Origin: JAMXLO01 sp041487355
GTDB taxonomy: Bacteria > Pseudomonadota > Alphaproteobacteria > Acetobacterales > Acetobacteraceae
NCBI GenBank assembly: GCA_041487355.1
Contig: JBGPND010000284.1
Span: 1 to 5,938 of the forward strand
DNA: 5,938 bases
Direction of reading: 5' to 3'
In this document: piece by piece, positions 1 through 5,453 of the stretch
How positions within the stretch are numbered: the first letter of the stretch is position 1
How the letters are laid out: each line of letters starts with the position of its first letter
Made by a program: the position numbers and the translations under genes
Notes under the pieces: model-generated
What the model saw: only the letters and a program-made list of their open reading frames with translations
Databases searched by the model: none
What the model was told of the DNA's origin: nothing

Positions 1-199
1 CCGTGTGATCCGTCCGGGTGATCTTGACCGCCGCTCCCATCAAAGCCTCCGTCGTCGCGACCCGATGAACGGACGTAGCGAATCGGAGTTCGGGGGCGAT
101 TCCTAGCCCCTATGAGTCGAGGGTTGGGACGGATGGTATCAATCGACGAGCAGAACGTGCTATGTAGCTTCGCTGCCCCCGTCGCACGGGTAGGGGGAT
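1..199 (+). other. Probable decayed upstream part of the OLD-family gene
   Basis: No intact gene is visible here. The reading frame of the downstream TOPRIM fragment continues upstream through stops at about 116-118, 122-124 and 191-193. Read through the stop at 191, the frame gives a short stretch with a Gly, the stop, Asp-Leu-Gln and then a Val/Ser-rich run. That spacing fits the family pattern around an ALGYDL-like motif ahead of the TOPRIM domain, so the stop could be a mutated Tyr codon. Residues near position 5-30 (VIRPGDLDR) weakly recall the segment after the His-Ser motif of the ATPase. I compare with family patterns from memory, so this is tentative. Confidence 0.35.
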
Positions 200-772
200 T
201 TGCAACCGGTGGGAGTCTCTTCTAGCTCACCCCGTTTCCTGTCCAATGGATGGGGTCCACCTCAGATGTCCCGGCATCTGCTAGAGCTGGGCAAGGAGGG
301 GCTAAGCGATAAGTGGTCGATCGTACCTGTTGGTGGTGCCGACCTTGTGCCGACTTTCGTGGCGCTCCTCGGCAATCACCTAGATGTCACAGTTGTTGTC
401 GACTCCCAGAAGGCCGGTCACCAAAAGCTTGAGCGGTTAGCTGACCAAGGTCTTCTAGCGAAAAGCCGCCTTATTTTGGTCGGCAAAGTTCTGGGACGGA
501 AGCTTGCCGATATTGAGGATGTCTTTTCGGTTGAGGACTATATCTGTCTGTACAACGCGGCTTTCGGAGCAAAGCTGAAGACCTCGCAACTCACCGGGAG
601 AGACCCGATCCTCGCCAGAATCGAGCGACACACAGATAAGAGTTTCGACCATGGGAAGCCTGCTGACGTGCTTCTTCGCCGCCGCGACGAGTTCCTTCCC
701 CAGTTCAGCACCGAGACAGTTGAGAACTTCGAGGCTCTTTTCCAAGTGATAAACGCAACTCTGCCGAAGTGA
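200..772 (+). pseudogene. Truncated OLD-family ATPase/nuclease, C-terminal TOPRIM remnant
   Basis: The 190-residue open frame, nominally from a TTG, matches the C-terminal TOPRIM part of OLD-family (overcoming lysogenization defect) ATP-dependent endonucleases. Visible marks are MSRHLLELG (residues 23-31), the PVGGADLVPTF strand-turn (43-53), VTVVVDSQ with the metal-binding Asp at 68 (63-70), ADIEDVF (103-109) and DYICLYNAAFG (113-123). A full protein would carry an ABC-type ATPase domain of several hundred residues in front; none is present. The conserved Glu of the TOPRIM EGxSD motif is also missing: the corresponding stretch reads SNGWGPP. There is no ribosome-binding site at the TTG; ATG 266 would give 168 residues but also lacks one. 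Base composition is visibly less GC-rich than in the genes further right. I infer a dead remnant of a phage-defence or repair nuclease. The family call is firm and the pseudogene call likely. Confidence 0.75.
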
Positions 773-906
773 TCCGGGGGGTCTTTGGAAAAGGAGAAGT
801 TCGCCCCGTAGCTGAAGTCACAAATCGTGCGTCGCAGCGAGCGTCTCGAATACATACCACAGATGTACGCACATGGGTACGAATGCTGGCCAACGCTCCC
901 ACCGGC

Positions 907-939
907 TTGCTTCCGTTATCTTGAAGTGATAACCTTCAA
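907..939 (+). promoter_or_regulatory. Putative TumE-TumA promoter with interleaved inverted-repeat operator
   Basis: Two perfect 6-bp inverted repeats, each with a 7-nt spacer, interlock here. GTTATC (915-920) pairs with GATAAC (928-933), and TTGAAG (921-926) pairs with CTTCAA (934-939). They cover the spacer and -10 of a possible promoter: TTGCTT at 907-912, 17 bp, then TAACCT at 930-935. The predicted transcription start falls about at the GTG of the toxin gene (942), and no ribosome-binding site precedes that GTG, so a leaderless message is possible. The winged-helix antitoxin encoded just downstream is the natural candidate to bind here. The repeats are seen directly; their role is inferred. 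Confidence 0.5.
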
Positions 940-941
940 TC

Positions 942-1298
942 GTGGCTGCGCCCCGAGACCCATCTCTCGACACGCTGCTTGAGCTTGACGGCCAGGTGCT
1001 CGTCGTGGACCCAGGCGGCCTGTACTGGGTTCGCTTCGTCGTGACGCGGGGTCCCGTGTCGCCGGAGAAGCCGCACGGCCTTGACTACAGCCTGACGCTG
1101 CACGGGCCGGATGGCGCACGGCTGGTAGGGTTTGATAATGCCCATCCGGTCGGGCGGAGCCGGCGCGGAGACCCGCAGGACCATCGCCACCGTCTGCGGA
1201 CGGTCAGGCCGTATGACTACCGCGACGCGGCGACCCTGCGTGGCGATTTCTGGGCCGAGGTGGACGCCGTGCTCAAGGAGATAGGAGTCTTCCCATGA
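942..1298 (+). CDS. tumE: TumE-type toxin of a type II toxin-antitoxin system (DUF6516)
   Basis: The 118-residue product matches the TumE/DUF6516 toxin family, whose usual length is about 100-130 residues. Recognisable blocks are LLELDGQVLVVDPGGLYWVRF (12-32), the core HGLDYSLTLHGPDGARLVGFDNAHPV (45-70), the His-rich DHRHRLRTVRPYDY (80-93) and a C-terminal helix DFWAEVDAVLKE (102-113). There is no signal peptide or membrane segment, so it should be cytoplasmic. The toxic target is not evident from sequence. The GTG start at 942 gives the N-terminus MAAPRDPSLDTLLELDG typical of the family, although no Shine-Dalgarno sequence precedes it. The stop overlaps the antitoxin start by 4 bp (ATGA), which indicates translational coupling. 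Toxin-first order is usual for this family; such pairs are known from Tn3-family transposons and plasmids, but no transposon end was recognised here. The reading frame appears intact. Confidence 0.87.
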   Translation: MAAPRDPSLDTLLELDGQVLVVDPGGLYWVRFVVTRGPVSPEKPHGLDYSLTLHGPDGARLVGFDNAHPVGRSRRGDPQDHRHRLRTVRPYDYRDAATLRGDFWAEVDAVLKEIGVFP

Positions 1299-1681
1299 CC
1301 ACGCTGAAGGTCGGCATCGCCAGCTACGAGGAGATGAAGACCCGCACCATGCGGATCGCGCGCGGCGAACAGCACGTCTCCCCCAGGGAGCCCAAGGTGT
1401 GGTTCACCTCCACTGAGTCCTTCGCCAAGGTGCTCTCCGCCGGCAATCGCGATCTGCTGCGCGTCATCGCGGAGAAGGCGCCCGCCTCGCTGGACGAACT
1501 CGCCCGCCTCACCGGCCGGAAGAAGTCCAACCTATCGCGCACGCTCCGGACCATGGCCGGCTACGGACTGATCCGGCTGGAGCGCGGCGAGCGCGGACGG
1601 ATCGCGCCGAAGGTGGCGCACGACCGGGTGGAACTGGACCTGCCGCTCACCAGGGCGCCGGAGCGACGGCCGGGCACTTGA
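1295..1681 (+). CDS. tumA: TumA-type antitoxin, HVO_A0114-family winged-helix DNA-binding protein
   Basis: The 128-residue product matches the HVO_A0114 family of MarR-like winged-helix proteins that serve as TumA antitoxins. The N-terminal segment with ARGEQHVSPREPKVWFTSTESFAKVLS (22-48) is typical. It is followed by a winged helix-turn-helix: ASLDELARLTGRKKSNLSRTLRTMAGYGLIRLERG (64-98), where GRKKSNLSRTL is the recognition helix and GLIRLERGERGRIAP the wing. It should neutralise the toxin by direct contact and repress the pair through the operator at 915-939. The ATG overlaps the toxin stop, and AGGAG at 1283-1287, seven bases upstream inside the toxin gene, serves it. The last residues (RAPERRPGT) lie beyond the conserved DLPLT end and may have been altered by the junction just downstream. 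Its partner and context make the assignment strong; activity is inferred. Confidence 0.87.
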   Translation: MTTLKVGIASYEEMKTRTMRIARGEQHVSPREPKVWFTSTESFAKVLSAGNRDLLRVIAEKAPASLDELARLTGRKKSNLSRTLRTMAGYGLIRLERGERGRIAPKVAHDRVELDLPLTRAPERRPGT

Positions 1682-1730
1682 AAAACGCCGAGCGCCGCAA
1701 CTTCGGCTGCAATCGCCAACGGTCGAACCA
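1682..1730. other. Junction between TA unit and truncated hydrolase gene
   Basis: This 49-bp stretch separates the antitoxin stop from the point, near 1730, where recognisable MetX-like protein sequence ends on the minus strand. It matches neither neighbour. It contains a weak inverted repeat (GCCGA near 1687, TCGGC near 1704). I see no insertion-sequence end, res site or target duplication that can be paired with another copy in the window. It is probably the scar of the event that placed the TA unit here. Confidence 0.35.
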
Positions 1731-2046
1731 GGCCGCGTTCGTCGACCCGTAGCCCGGCCCGGGCATGTTGGAGCAGACGACGAAAGACTTGTCCGTGTCG
1801 ATCGGCGCGTCCGGGCCGACCAGCGTGCTCCATGCCCGCTCGGACGATGCCACGCCGAGTTCGATCATCCGCGGGCCGCTGGTGTAGCCGTGCGTCACCA
1901 GGATCGCATGGCCGCCGTCCGCTGCCAGCGTGCCGCGCGTGACGCAGGCAATCGTCGCCTCCGGCGGTGTCTCCCCGCGCCGGAGCCCGAAATCCGCGGA
2001 GGTGACGCTGGCCGACACGAAATTATTCGCCGCTGCCGGCCTGGTT

Positions 2047-2060
2047 TTGATCTGGATCAA
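2047..2060 (+). promoter_or_regulatory. FNR/FixK/Anr-type binding site
   Basis: TTGATCTGGATCAA is a perfect palindrome with the exact TTGAT-N4-ATCAA form of the FNR box, and it also fits the FixK TTGA-N6-TCAA pattern. Its centre, 2053.5, lies 73.5 bp before the ATG of the DUF1847 gene. If it acts at the classical activator position -41.5, transcription would start near 2095. A weak -10 (CAGCAT, 2084-2089) and a leader of about 32 nt would then fit. Oxygen limitation, through an FNR, FixK or Anr-like protein, is the expected signal. The site is seen directly; regulation of the gene is inferred. Confidence 0.65.
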
Positions 2061-2126
2061 TGTCCGGCGACAGCCGGGACCGGCAGCATGCCCTGCTCCG
2101 TGCCAGGACGGGAGGGGCATCCCCCC

Positions 2127-2828
2127 ATGAACTATGTCGATCCGGCCTGCGCCTACTGCCCTTCCAACGTGCGCGCCTGCCGCGTGGGGGATGCCGAAAC
2201 CCGTGGCCCAGGGTTCTGTCCCAGCAAGGTGGACCCCGACACGCAAACGGCCGCCCGTGCGCTGTACGAGGATCCGGAGACCCGGAAAATCGCCCACGAG
2301 TCCGCGCTGGTGGAATCGGAAGGCTACTGCAAGTGGACCCGCGTCGAGGAGGTCGTGCAGTTCGCCAAACGGATGGGCTACCGCAAGATCGGCATCGCCA
2401 ACTGCATCAGCTTCGTGGAGCATGCCTACGTGCTGTCCGGCATCCTGGAAAGCCATGGCTTCGAGGTCGTCTCGATCGCCTGCAAGAACGGCAGCATTCC
2501 CAAGGAAGCGATTGGCATCCAGGAGCATGAAAAGATCCGCCCCGGCAATTTCGAGGCGCTGTGCAATCCGGTCGCCCAGGCGGAGATGCTGAACGCACAT
2601 GGCTGCGAGTTCAACGTCGTCATGGGCCTGTGCATCGGCCATGACAGCCTGTTCTTCAAATATGCCAATGGCCTCAGCACCGTCCTGGTCGCCAAGGACC
2701 GGGTGCTCGGCCACAATCCGATTGCCGCTTTGCAGCTCGCCGACAGCTACTATAGCCGGCTCTGGGGACCGGATCGGCCATCCAAGCCACCCAAATTGCC
2801 GGTGGCCGGCCGCCGCAAGGAAGACTGA
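2127..2828 (+). CDS. DUF1847 family cysteine-rich, probably metal-binding protein
   Basis: The 233-residue product is a complete member of the DUF1847 family. The N-terminus has a zinc-finger-like set, C8-x2-C11-x6-C18-x12-CP (Cys31). Further cysteines lie at 68, 93, 119, 146, 160 and 169, ten in all. Conserved blocks are KRMGYRKIGIANCISFVEHA (81-100), a core resembling an alpha/beta fold (GFEVVSIACKNG, 111-122), and MGLCIGHDSLFFKYANGLSTVLVAKDRVLGHNPIAAL (166-201). No signal peptide or membrane segment is seen, so it should be cytoplasmic. The biochemical role of the family is unknown to me; metal or Fe-S binding is inferred from the cysteines. The ATG at 2127 was chosen because GGAGGGG (2111-2117) lies nine bases upstream and the product then starts right before the cysteine motif. 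The upstream FNR-type box suggests anaerobic induction. The gene stands alone and converges on nrdJ. Confidence 0.85.
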   Translation: MNYVDPACAYCPSNVRACRVGDAETRGPGFCPSKVDPDTQTAARALYEDPETRKIAHESALVESEGYCKWTRVEEVVQFAKRMGYRKIGIANCISFVEHAYVLSGILESHGFEVVSIACKNGSIPKEAIGIQEHEKIRPGNFEALCNPVAQAEMLNAHGCEFNVVMGLCIGHDSLFFKYANGLSTVLVAKDRVLGHNPIAALQLADSYYSRLWGPDRPSKPPKLPVAGRRKED

Positions 2829-2836
2829 CAGCCGCA

Positions 2837-2866
2837 TTGCCTACGCTGCCCGGCACCAGCAGGCAA
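2837..2866. terminator. Hairpin between convergent genes, possible bidirectional terminator
   Basis: TTGCCT (2837-2842) pairs with AGGCAA (2861-2866), and the inner GCTG (2845-2848) pairs with CAGC (2857-2860). This gives a 10-bp stem with a 2-nt bulge and an 8-nt loop. It begins eight bases after the DUF1847 stop and lies downstream of nrdJ on the other strand, the right place for a terminator serving both. Neither strand has a T-run after the stem, so it is not a classical intrinsic terminator. Confidence 0.4.
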
Positions 2867-2876
2867 ACGGGGCCCT

Positions 2877-2954
2877 TCAATCGACTGGCGCGATCAGGTC
2901 CTCGATCCGCACCCCAAGCCGTTTGGCGAGCCTCGCGTACACCGCAATATCGGC
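2877..2954 (-). pseudogene. Short fragment like the tail of an XRE-type helix-turn-helix protein
   Basis: Directly behind nrdJ, the minus strand reads ADIAVYARLAKRLGVRIEDLIAPVD and then a stop. The pattern LAKRLGVRIEDLI strongly resembles the last helices of XRE/Cro-type DNA-binding domains (LAkaLgVsxeeLl). A TAG at 2955-2957 closes the frame immediately upstream, and further upstream this frame runs inside nrdJ. The recognition helix and the rest of the domain are absent. A GTG inside could start only 20 residues. I read it as a remnant of a regulator gene once located downstream of nrdJ; chance resemblance cannot be excluded for 25 residues. Confidence 0.35.
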
Positions 2955-2959
2955 CTATT

Positions 2960-5380
2960 TCAGATCGGGCACGCCCCGCCCGCGCATTGCAGATGCACGA
3001 GGTCCACGGCCTCCTGCATCGCTCCGTCGTGGATCGCCGCGACGATCGCCGCGAAAGCCTCGGCGGAAACCTCCTCCTCCGGCAGGTATTCGTAGCCCAG
3101 TGCGTGGTCGGGCCGGCTCGGCATCACGGCACAGCAACGCACCAGCGGCTGCTGCTCGCGCACGATGGCGCGGAACGATTCCAGGTCGTGCCGGTCGGTG
3201 AATATCTTCAGCGTATAGCTCACCTGGTTGCCCTGCCGCTCGCCGATCCAGTGCCGTTCCAGCAGGCGCAGCCAGTGATATTGCGCCGCGGGCGCGGCCT
3301 CGCCCGCGGTCACGCTGCGCTCGCCCAGCCCCAGGCGCAGCAGCAGCGGCACGGTCGGGAACCCCACCACGGTCATGCCGGGAAAAGTCTTCAGCGTGCG
3401 CATCGGGTAGCCCCGCTCAGCATATTCCGCCAGCAGCGGATCGGAACCGGCGAGCCATTCGCCGGTCGCCGCGCCGCGCGTCCCCTTGAACTGCACCCAG
3501 CGCAGATATTGCCGCCGCGCCGGCAGATGTGCACCCTCGGTCAGGCCGAACAGCTTGCTGGTCGTCCCCGCCGGCTTCACCGTGGTCACCGTCATCGGCC
3601 GCGCCAGGCCGCGCTCGGCGGCGTAGGCGCTGCCTTCCTGCTTCGCTGCCTCCGACAAGCGCTCCAGCATCGCCCAGAACGGCGCCGCCCGCGTCTCGTC
3701 CAGCAGGTCGTGAAAGTCCAGGCCGAAACGCAGCCAGGCCCATTCGTGCAGCCCGGTCGGGCCGATGCCCATGCGGTTGGTGCGCGCCACCTCCTCGCCA
3801 TACAGCGCGTCCATGCCGTTGGCGCGCATCAGGAAGCGCACGCCCAGCCGCACGGAATCCTCGACGCGCGCATCCCACAGCGCCGCCACCGCGTCCGGCG
3901 CCGCCCCCGGCGCGATCTCCTCCAGCGGTACCGGGCAGGCCAGCAGCGGCGCGAAATCGGCGATCACGCAATAGCCGCCGGTCACATGCAGGGCGATCTC
4001 GCCGCACGGGTTGGTGGTGACGGGAAACCGCGATACGGCGGCGCGGCGCGACAACTCGGCCAACATCCCGGCGGCTTCGTCCACCTGGTAGCGGCTGCTG
4101 CGGAAGTCCCGCCCGTCCTCATGCACCGGCTTGTCCCAGGCGGTCCCGGTGCGGTGATCTTCCAGCGCATCGCCGTTGATGAAGCCGGGCTCGCCGTTGA
4201 TCCAGGCGCAGCGCGTGGCTTCCGCGAACACGGCATGCGCGTGCCGGGTCCAGGGATCGGCGTCCTCGGCATGCAGAAGCCGCCAGAACTCGGCATCCAC
4301 CATCACCGAGTGGTTGGCCGTCCACAGCCCGCCTTCCGCCTTGGCGCGGATGAAGCGCAGCACGCCGGCGTCGCGCCAGGACTTGGTGGCCATCCGCGCC
4401 GCCCGCCGCGCCCCGCCCACCTGCACCTCGACGGACAGGTGGTGGTCGATCAGCAGCGCCTGCTCCCAGGGCTGCAGCGCCTCGCCCGCGGGGTCGCGCC
4501 GCCGCGCCGGCTCGATCACCCGGCAGCGGAGGTTGAGAAAGGCGCGCAGCAGCGACACCGGGCCCGAGGCCGGCCGCCCCTGCATGCCGCGGATCGGCGA
4601 TCCCGCCGGACGGATGTCCGAGAGGTCCAGCACCAGGGTTTGCGCGCGCTCGCGGCGGAATGCCATGGCCTCCAGCAGTTCGACCGCCTTGGCCCAGCCT
4701 TCGCGGCTGTCGGCCACGCGGTGCCGCACCGCCCCGGTCGGCACCGTGCCTAGCTCGCGGACAAGCTCACCAGCGATGAAGGCCTCCACGGCGGCGATAT
4801 CGGCATCGGCCGGCGCTGCCCCCCAGGGCAGCAGCCCCAGCTCCACGCCGAACCGGCACAGCGACTCCGCGCCGTGGGGATAGTCGGGATGCGCGGGCGA
4901 GAGATGCAGCAGCAGCGTCGGCGCCTCGGCCCAGTCGATTGCCGTCAGCGCATCGTCATAGGTGCGGCCGACGCCGGCGCCGTTGAGCAGCAGATAGAAT
5001 TTGGCGAACGACGCGATGGCGGTGGCGCAGTTGGTGAACACCTCCATGTTCCGCTCGGGCTGCCCGGCGTCGCCGTGCTGCAAATGCCGCCCGGAGGTCA
5101 GCAGCGCGCCGGTGGCGATGGCGTTGCGCAGCCGCGCCTGCTCCAGCCGCTCGGCCTCGCTGGGCGCGCTGCCTAGCAGCGCCATGTTGCCCGCCGCCAC
5201 CCGGTCGGCGACGCGGCCGAAGCATTCGCCATCTTCGGCGCGGAACACGGTGCGGCGCGCCACCGCCACGCCCATCCCGGCATCCAGCAGCCGTGCCGGC
5301 AGCTTGGCGTCGCCGAAATGCGCGCCTGGCACTGGAAGCTGCCGCGCAGCCCGCGTGAGATGAACCGCGCAGCCGTCCAT
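2960..5380 (-). CDS. nrdJ: Class II adenosylcobalamin-dependent ribonucleoside-triphosphate reductase NrdJ
   Basis: The 806-residue cytoplasmic enzyme reduces ribonucleotides to deoxyribonucleotides using adenosylcobalamin to form a thiyl radical, so it works with or without oxygen. By analogy with the Lactobacillus leichmannii enzyme, NPCGE (457-461) holds the thiyl-radical Cys459 and Glu461. Cys118 (FTNCAT) and Cys471 (GGYC) form the reducing pair. The C-terminal CAGGAC (Cys799, Cys804) is the swinging redox pair, presumably recycled by thioredoxin. SGRHLQHGD (96-104), NGAGVGRTYDD (133-143), SDIRPAGSPIRGMQGRPASGP (254-274) and TVKPAGTTSKLFGLTEG (600-616) are typical of the alphaproteobacterial subtype, which databases often label fused protease/ribonucleoside-triphosphate reductase. 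I see no separate protease domain. ATG 5380 was chosen over in-frame upstream codons because GGGAGGG (5387-5393) lies six bases before it and the promoter boxes lie just upstream. No cobalamin riboswitch was recognised. Confidence 0.95.
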   Translation of the reverse strand: MDGCAVHLTRAARQLPVPGAHFGDAKLPARLLDAGMGVAVARRTVFRAEDGECFGRVADRVAAGNMALLGSAPSEAERLEQARLRNAIATGALLTSGRHLQHGDAGQPERNMEVFTNCATAIASFAKFYLLLNGAGVGRTYDDALTAIDWAEAPTLLLHLSPAHPDYPHGAESLCRFGVELGLLPWGAAPADADIAAVEAFIAGELVRELGTVPTGAVRHRVADSREGWAKAVELLEAMAFRRERAQTLVLDLSDIRPAGSPIRGMQGRPASGPVSLLRAFLNLRCRVIEPARRRDPAGEALQPWEQALLIDHHLSVEVQVGGARRAARMATKSWRDAGVLRFIRAKAEGGLWTANHSVMVDAEFWRLLHAEDADPWTRHAHAVFAEATRCAWINGEPGFINGDALEDHRTGTAWDKPVHEDGRDFRSSRYQVDEAAGMLAELSRRAAVSRFPVTTNPCGEIALHVTGGYCVIADFAPLLACPVPLEEIAPGAAPDAVAALWDARVEDSVRLGVRFLMRANGMDALYGEEVARTNRMGIGPTGLHEWAWLRFGLDFHDLLDETRAAPFWAMLERLSEAAKQEGSAYAAERGLARPMTVTTVKPAGTTSKLFGLTEGAHLPARRQYLRWVQFKGTRGAATGEWLAGSDPLLAEYAERGYPMRTLKTFPGMTVVGFPTVPLLLRLGLGERSVTAGEAAPAAQYHWLRLLERHWIGERQGNQVSYTLKIFTDRHDLESFRAIVREQQPLVRCCAVMPSRPDHALGYEYLPEEEVSAEAFAAIVAAIHDGAMQEAVDLVHLQCAGGACPI

Positions 5381-5386
5381 AAGATT

Positions 5387-5393
5387 CCCTCCC
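5387..5393 (-). promoter_or_regulatory. Strong ribosome-binding site deciding the nrdJ start
   Basis: On the minus strand GGGAGGG stands six bases before ATG 5380. The frame is open upstream as far as 5533, but that part would overlap the NrdR boxes and the promoter, and it has no comparable site. The start at 5380 is therefore preferred. Confidence 0.8.
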
Positions 5394-5404
5394 GTTTCAG
5401 GGAA

Positions 5405-5420
5405 GATCAATATATAGGAT
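5405..5420 (-). promoter_or_regulatory. NrdR box, proximal, overlapping the nrdJ -10 region
   Basis: The core CAATATATAG (5408-5417) matches the NrdR box pattern (acaCwATATATwGtgt). On the minus strand it contains the probable -10, TATATT (5414-5409). Seventeen bases before that is a -35-like TTCCCA (5437-5432), which puts the transcription start near 5402 and leaves a short leader. NrdR, the ATP/dATP-sensing repressor of ribonucleotide reductase genes, would block RNA polymerase here. Confidence 0.7.
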
Positions 5421-5437
5421 GATTTGACGTTTGGGAA

Positions 5438-5453
5438 ACACAATATATAGATG
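5438..5453 (-). promoter_or_regulatory. NrdR box, distal, upstream of the nrdJ -35
   Basis: ACACAATATATAGATG is the better of the two matches to the NrdR consensus and shares the identical 10-bp core (5441-5450) with the proximal box. The cores are 33 bp apart centre to centre, about three helical turns. This suits cooperative binding on one DNA face and agrees with the paired arrangement known for NrdR. It abuts the -35-like hexamer. Confidence 0.75.

Larger units (their letters stand above)
1647..2060 (-). pseudogene. 5' stub of a MetX-like alpha/beta hydrolase (homoserine O-acetyltransferase family)
   Basis: The minus-strand frame begins like a MetX/homoserine O-acetyltransferase-type alpha/beta hydrolase: NNFVSASVTSADFGLRRGE, then ATIACVTRGTLAADG, the oxyanion-region ILVTHGYTSGPRM, and DKSFVVCSNMPGPGYGSTNAA. 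Family members continue for about 200 further residues with the nucleophile Ser of the GxSxGG elbow and a catalytic Asp and His. Here the homology stops at about 1730. The frame then runs through unrelated codons (WFDRWRLQPKLRRS) into the antisense of the antitoxin gene, ending at 1647. All catalytic residues are therefore gone. Within the stub, the family's LGSSYGSTN-like motif reads PGPGYGSTN. The start is unclear: TTG 2060, GTG 2018 and an ATG near 2120 are all in frame without a good ribosome-binding site, and TTG 2060 lies inside the FNR-type box. The family is fairly sure; the exact substrate cannot be told. Confidence 0.7.

Noticed and set aside
200..1681. A new defence island combining an OLD-like nuclease with TumE-TumA
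   Set aside because: The nuclease lacks its ATPase half and the TOPRIM Glu, so the two cannot form a working system here. Their adjacency is better explained by successive insertions and decay.
1890..2126. Plus-strand extension of the DUF1847 frame upstream of 2127
   Set aside because: It overlaps the MetX-like stub and the FNR-type box and is not DUF1847-like. A good ribosome-binding site marks ATG 2127.
2061..2837. Minus-strand open frame extending the MetX-like stub across the DUF1847 gene
   Set aside because: Family resemblance begins only near 2030. The upstream part is antisense to a well-supported DUF1847 gene and matches nothing I recognise.
2837..4753. A 638-codon open frame on the plus strand opposite nrdJ
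   Set aside because: It is antisense to nrdJ, whose protein sequence matches its family end to end. The plus-strand product is Arg/Pro/His-rich low-complexity sequence typical of a shadow frame in high-GC DNA.
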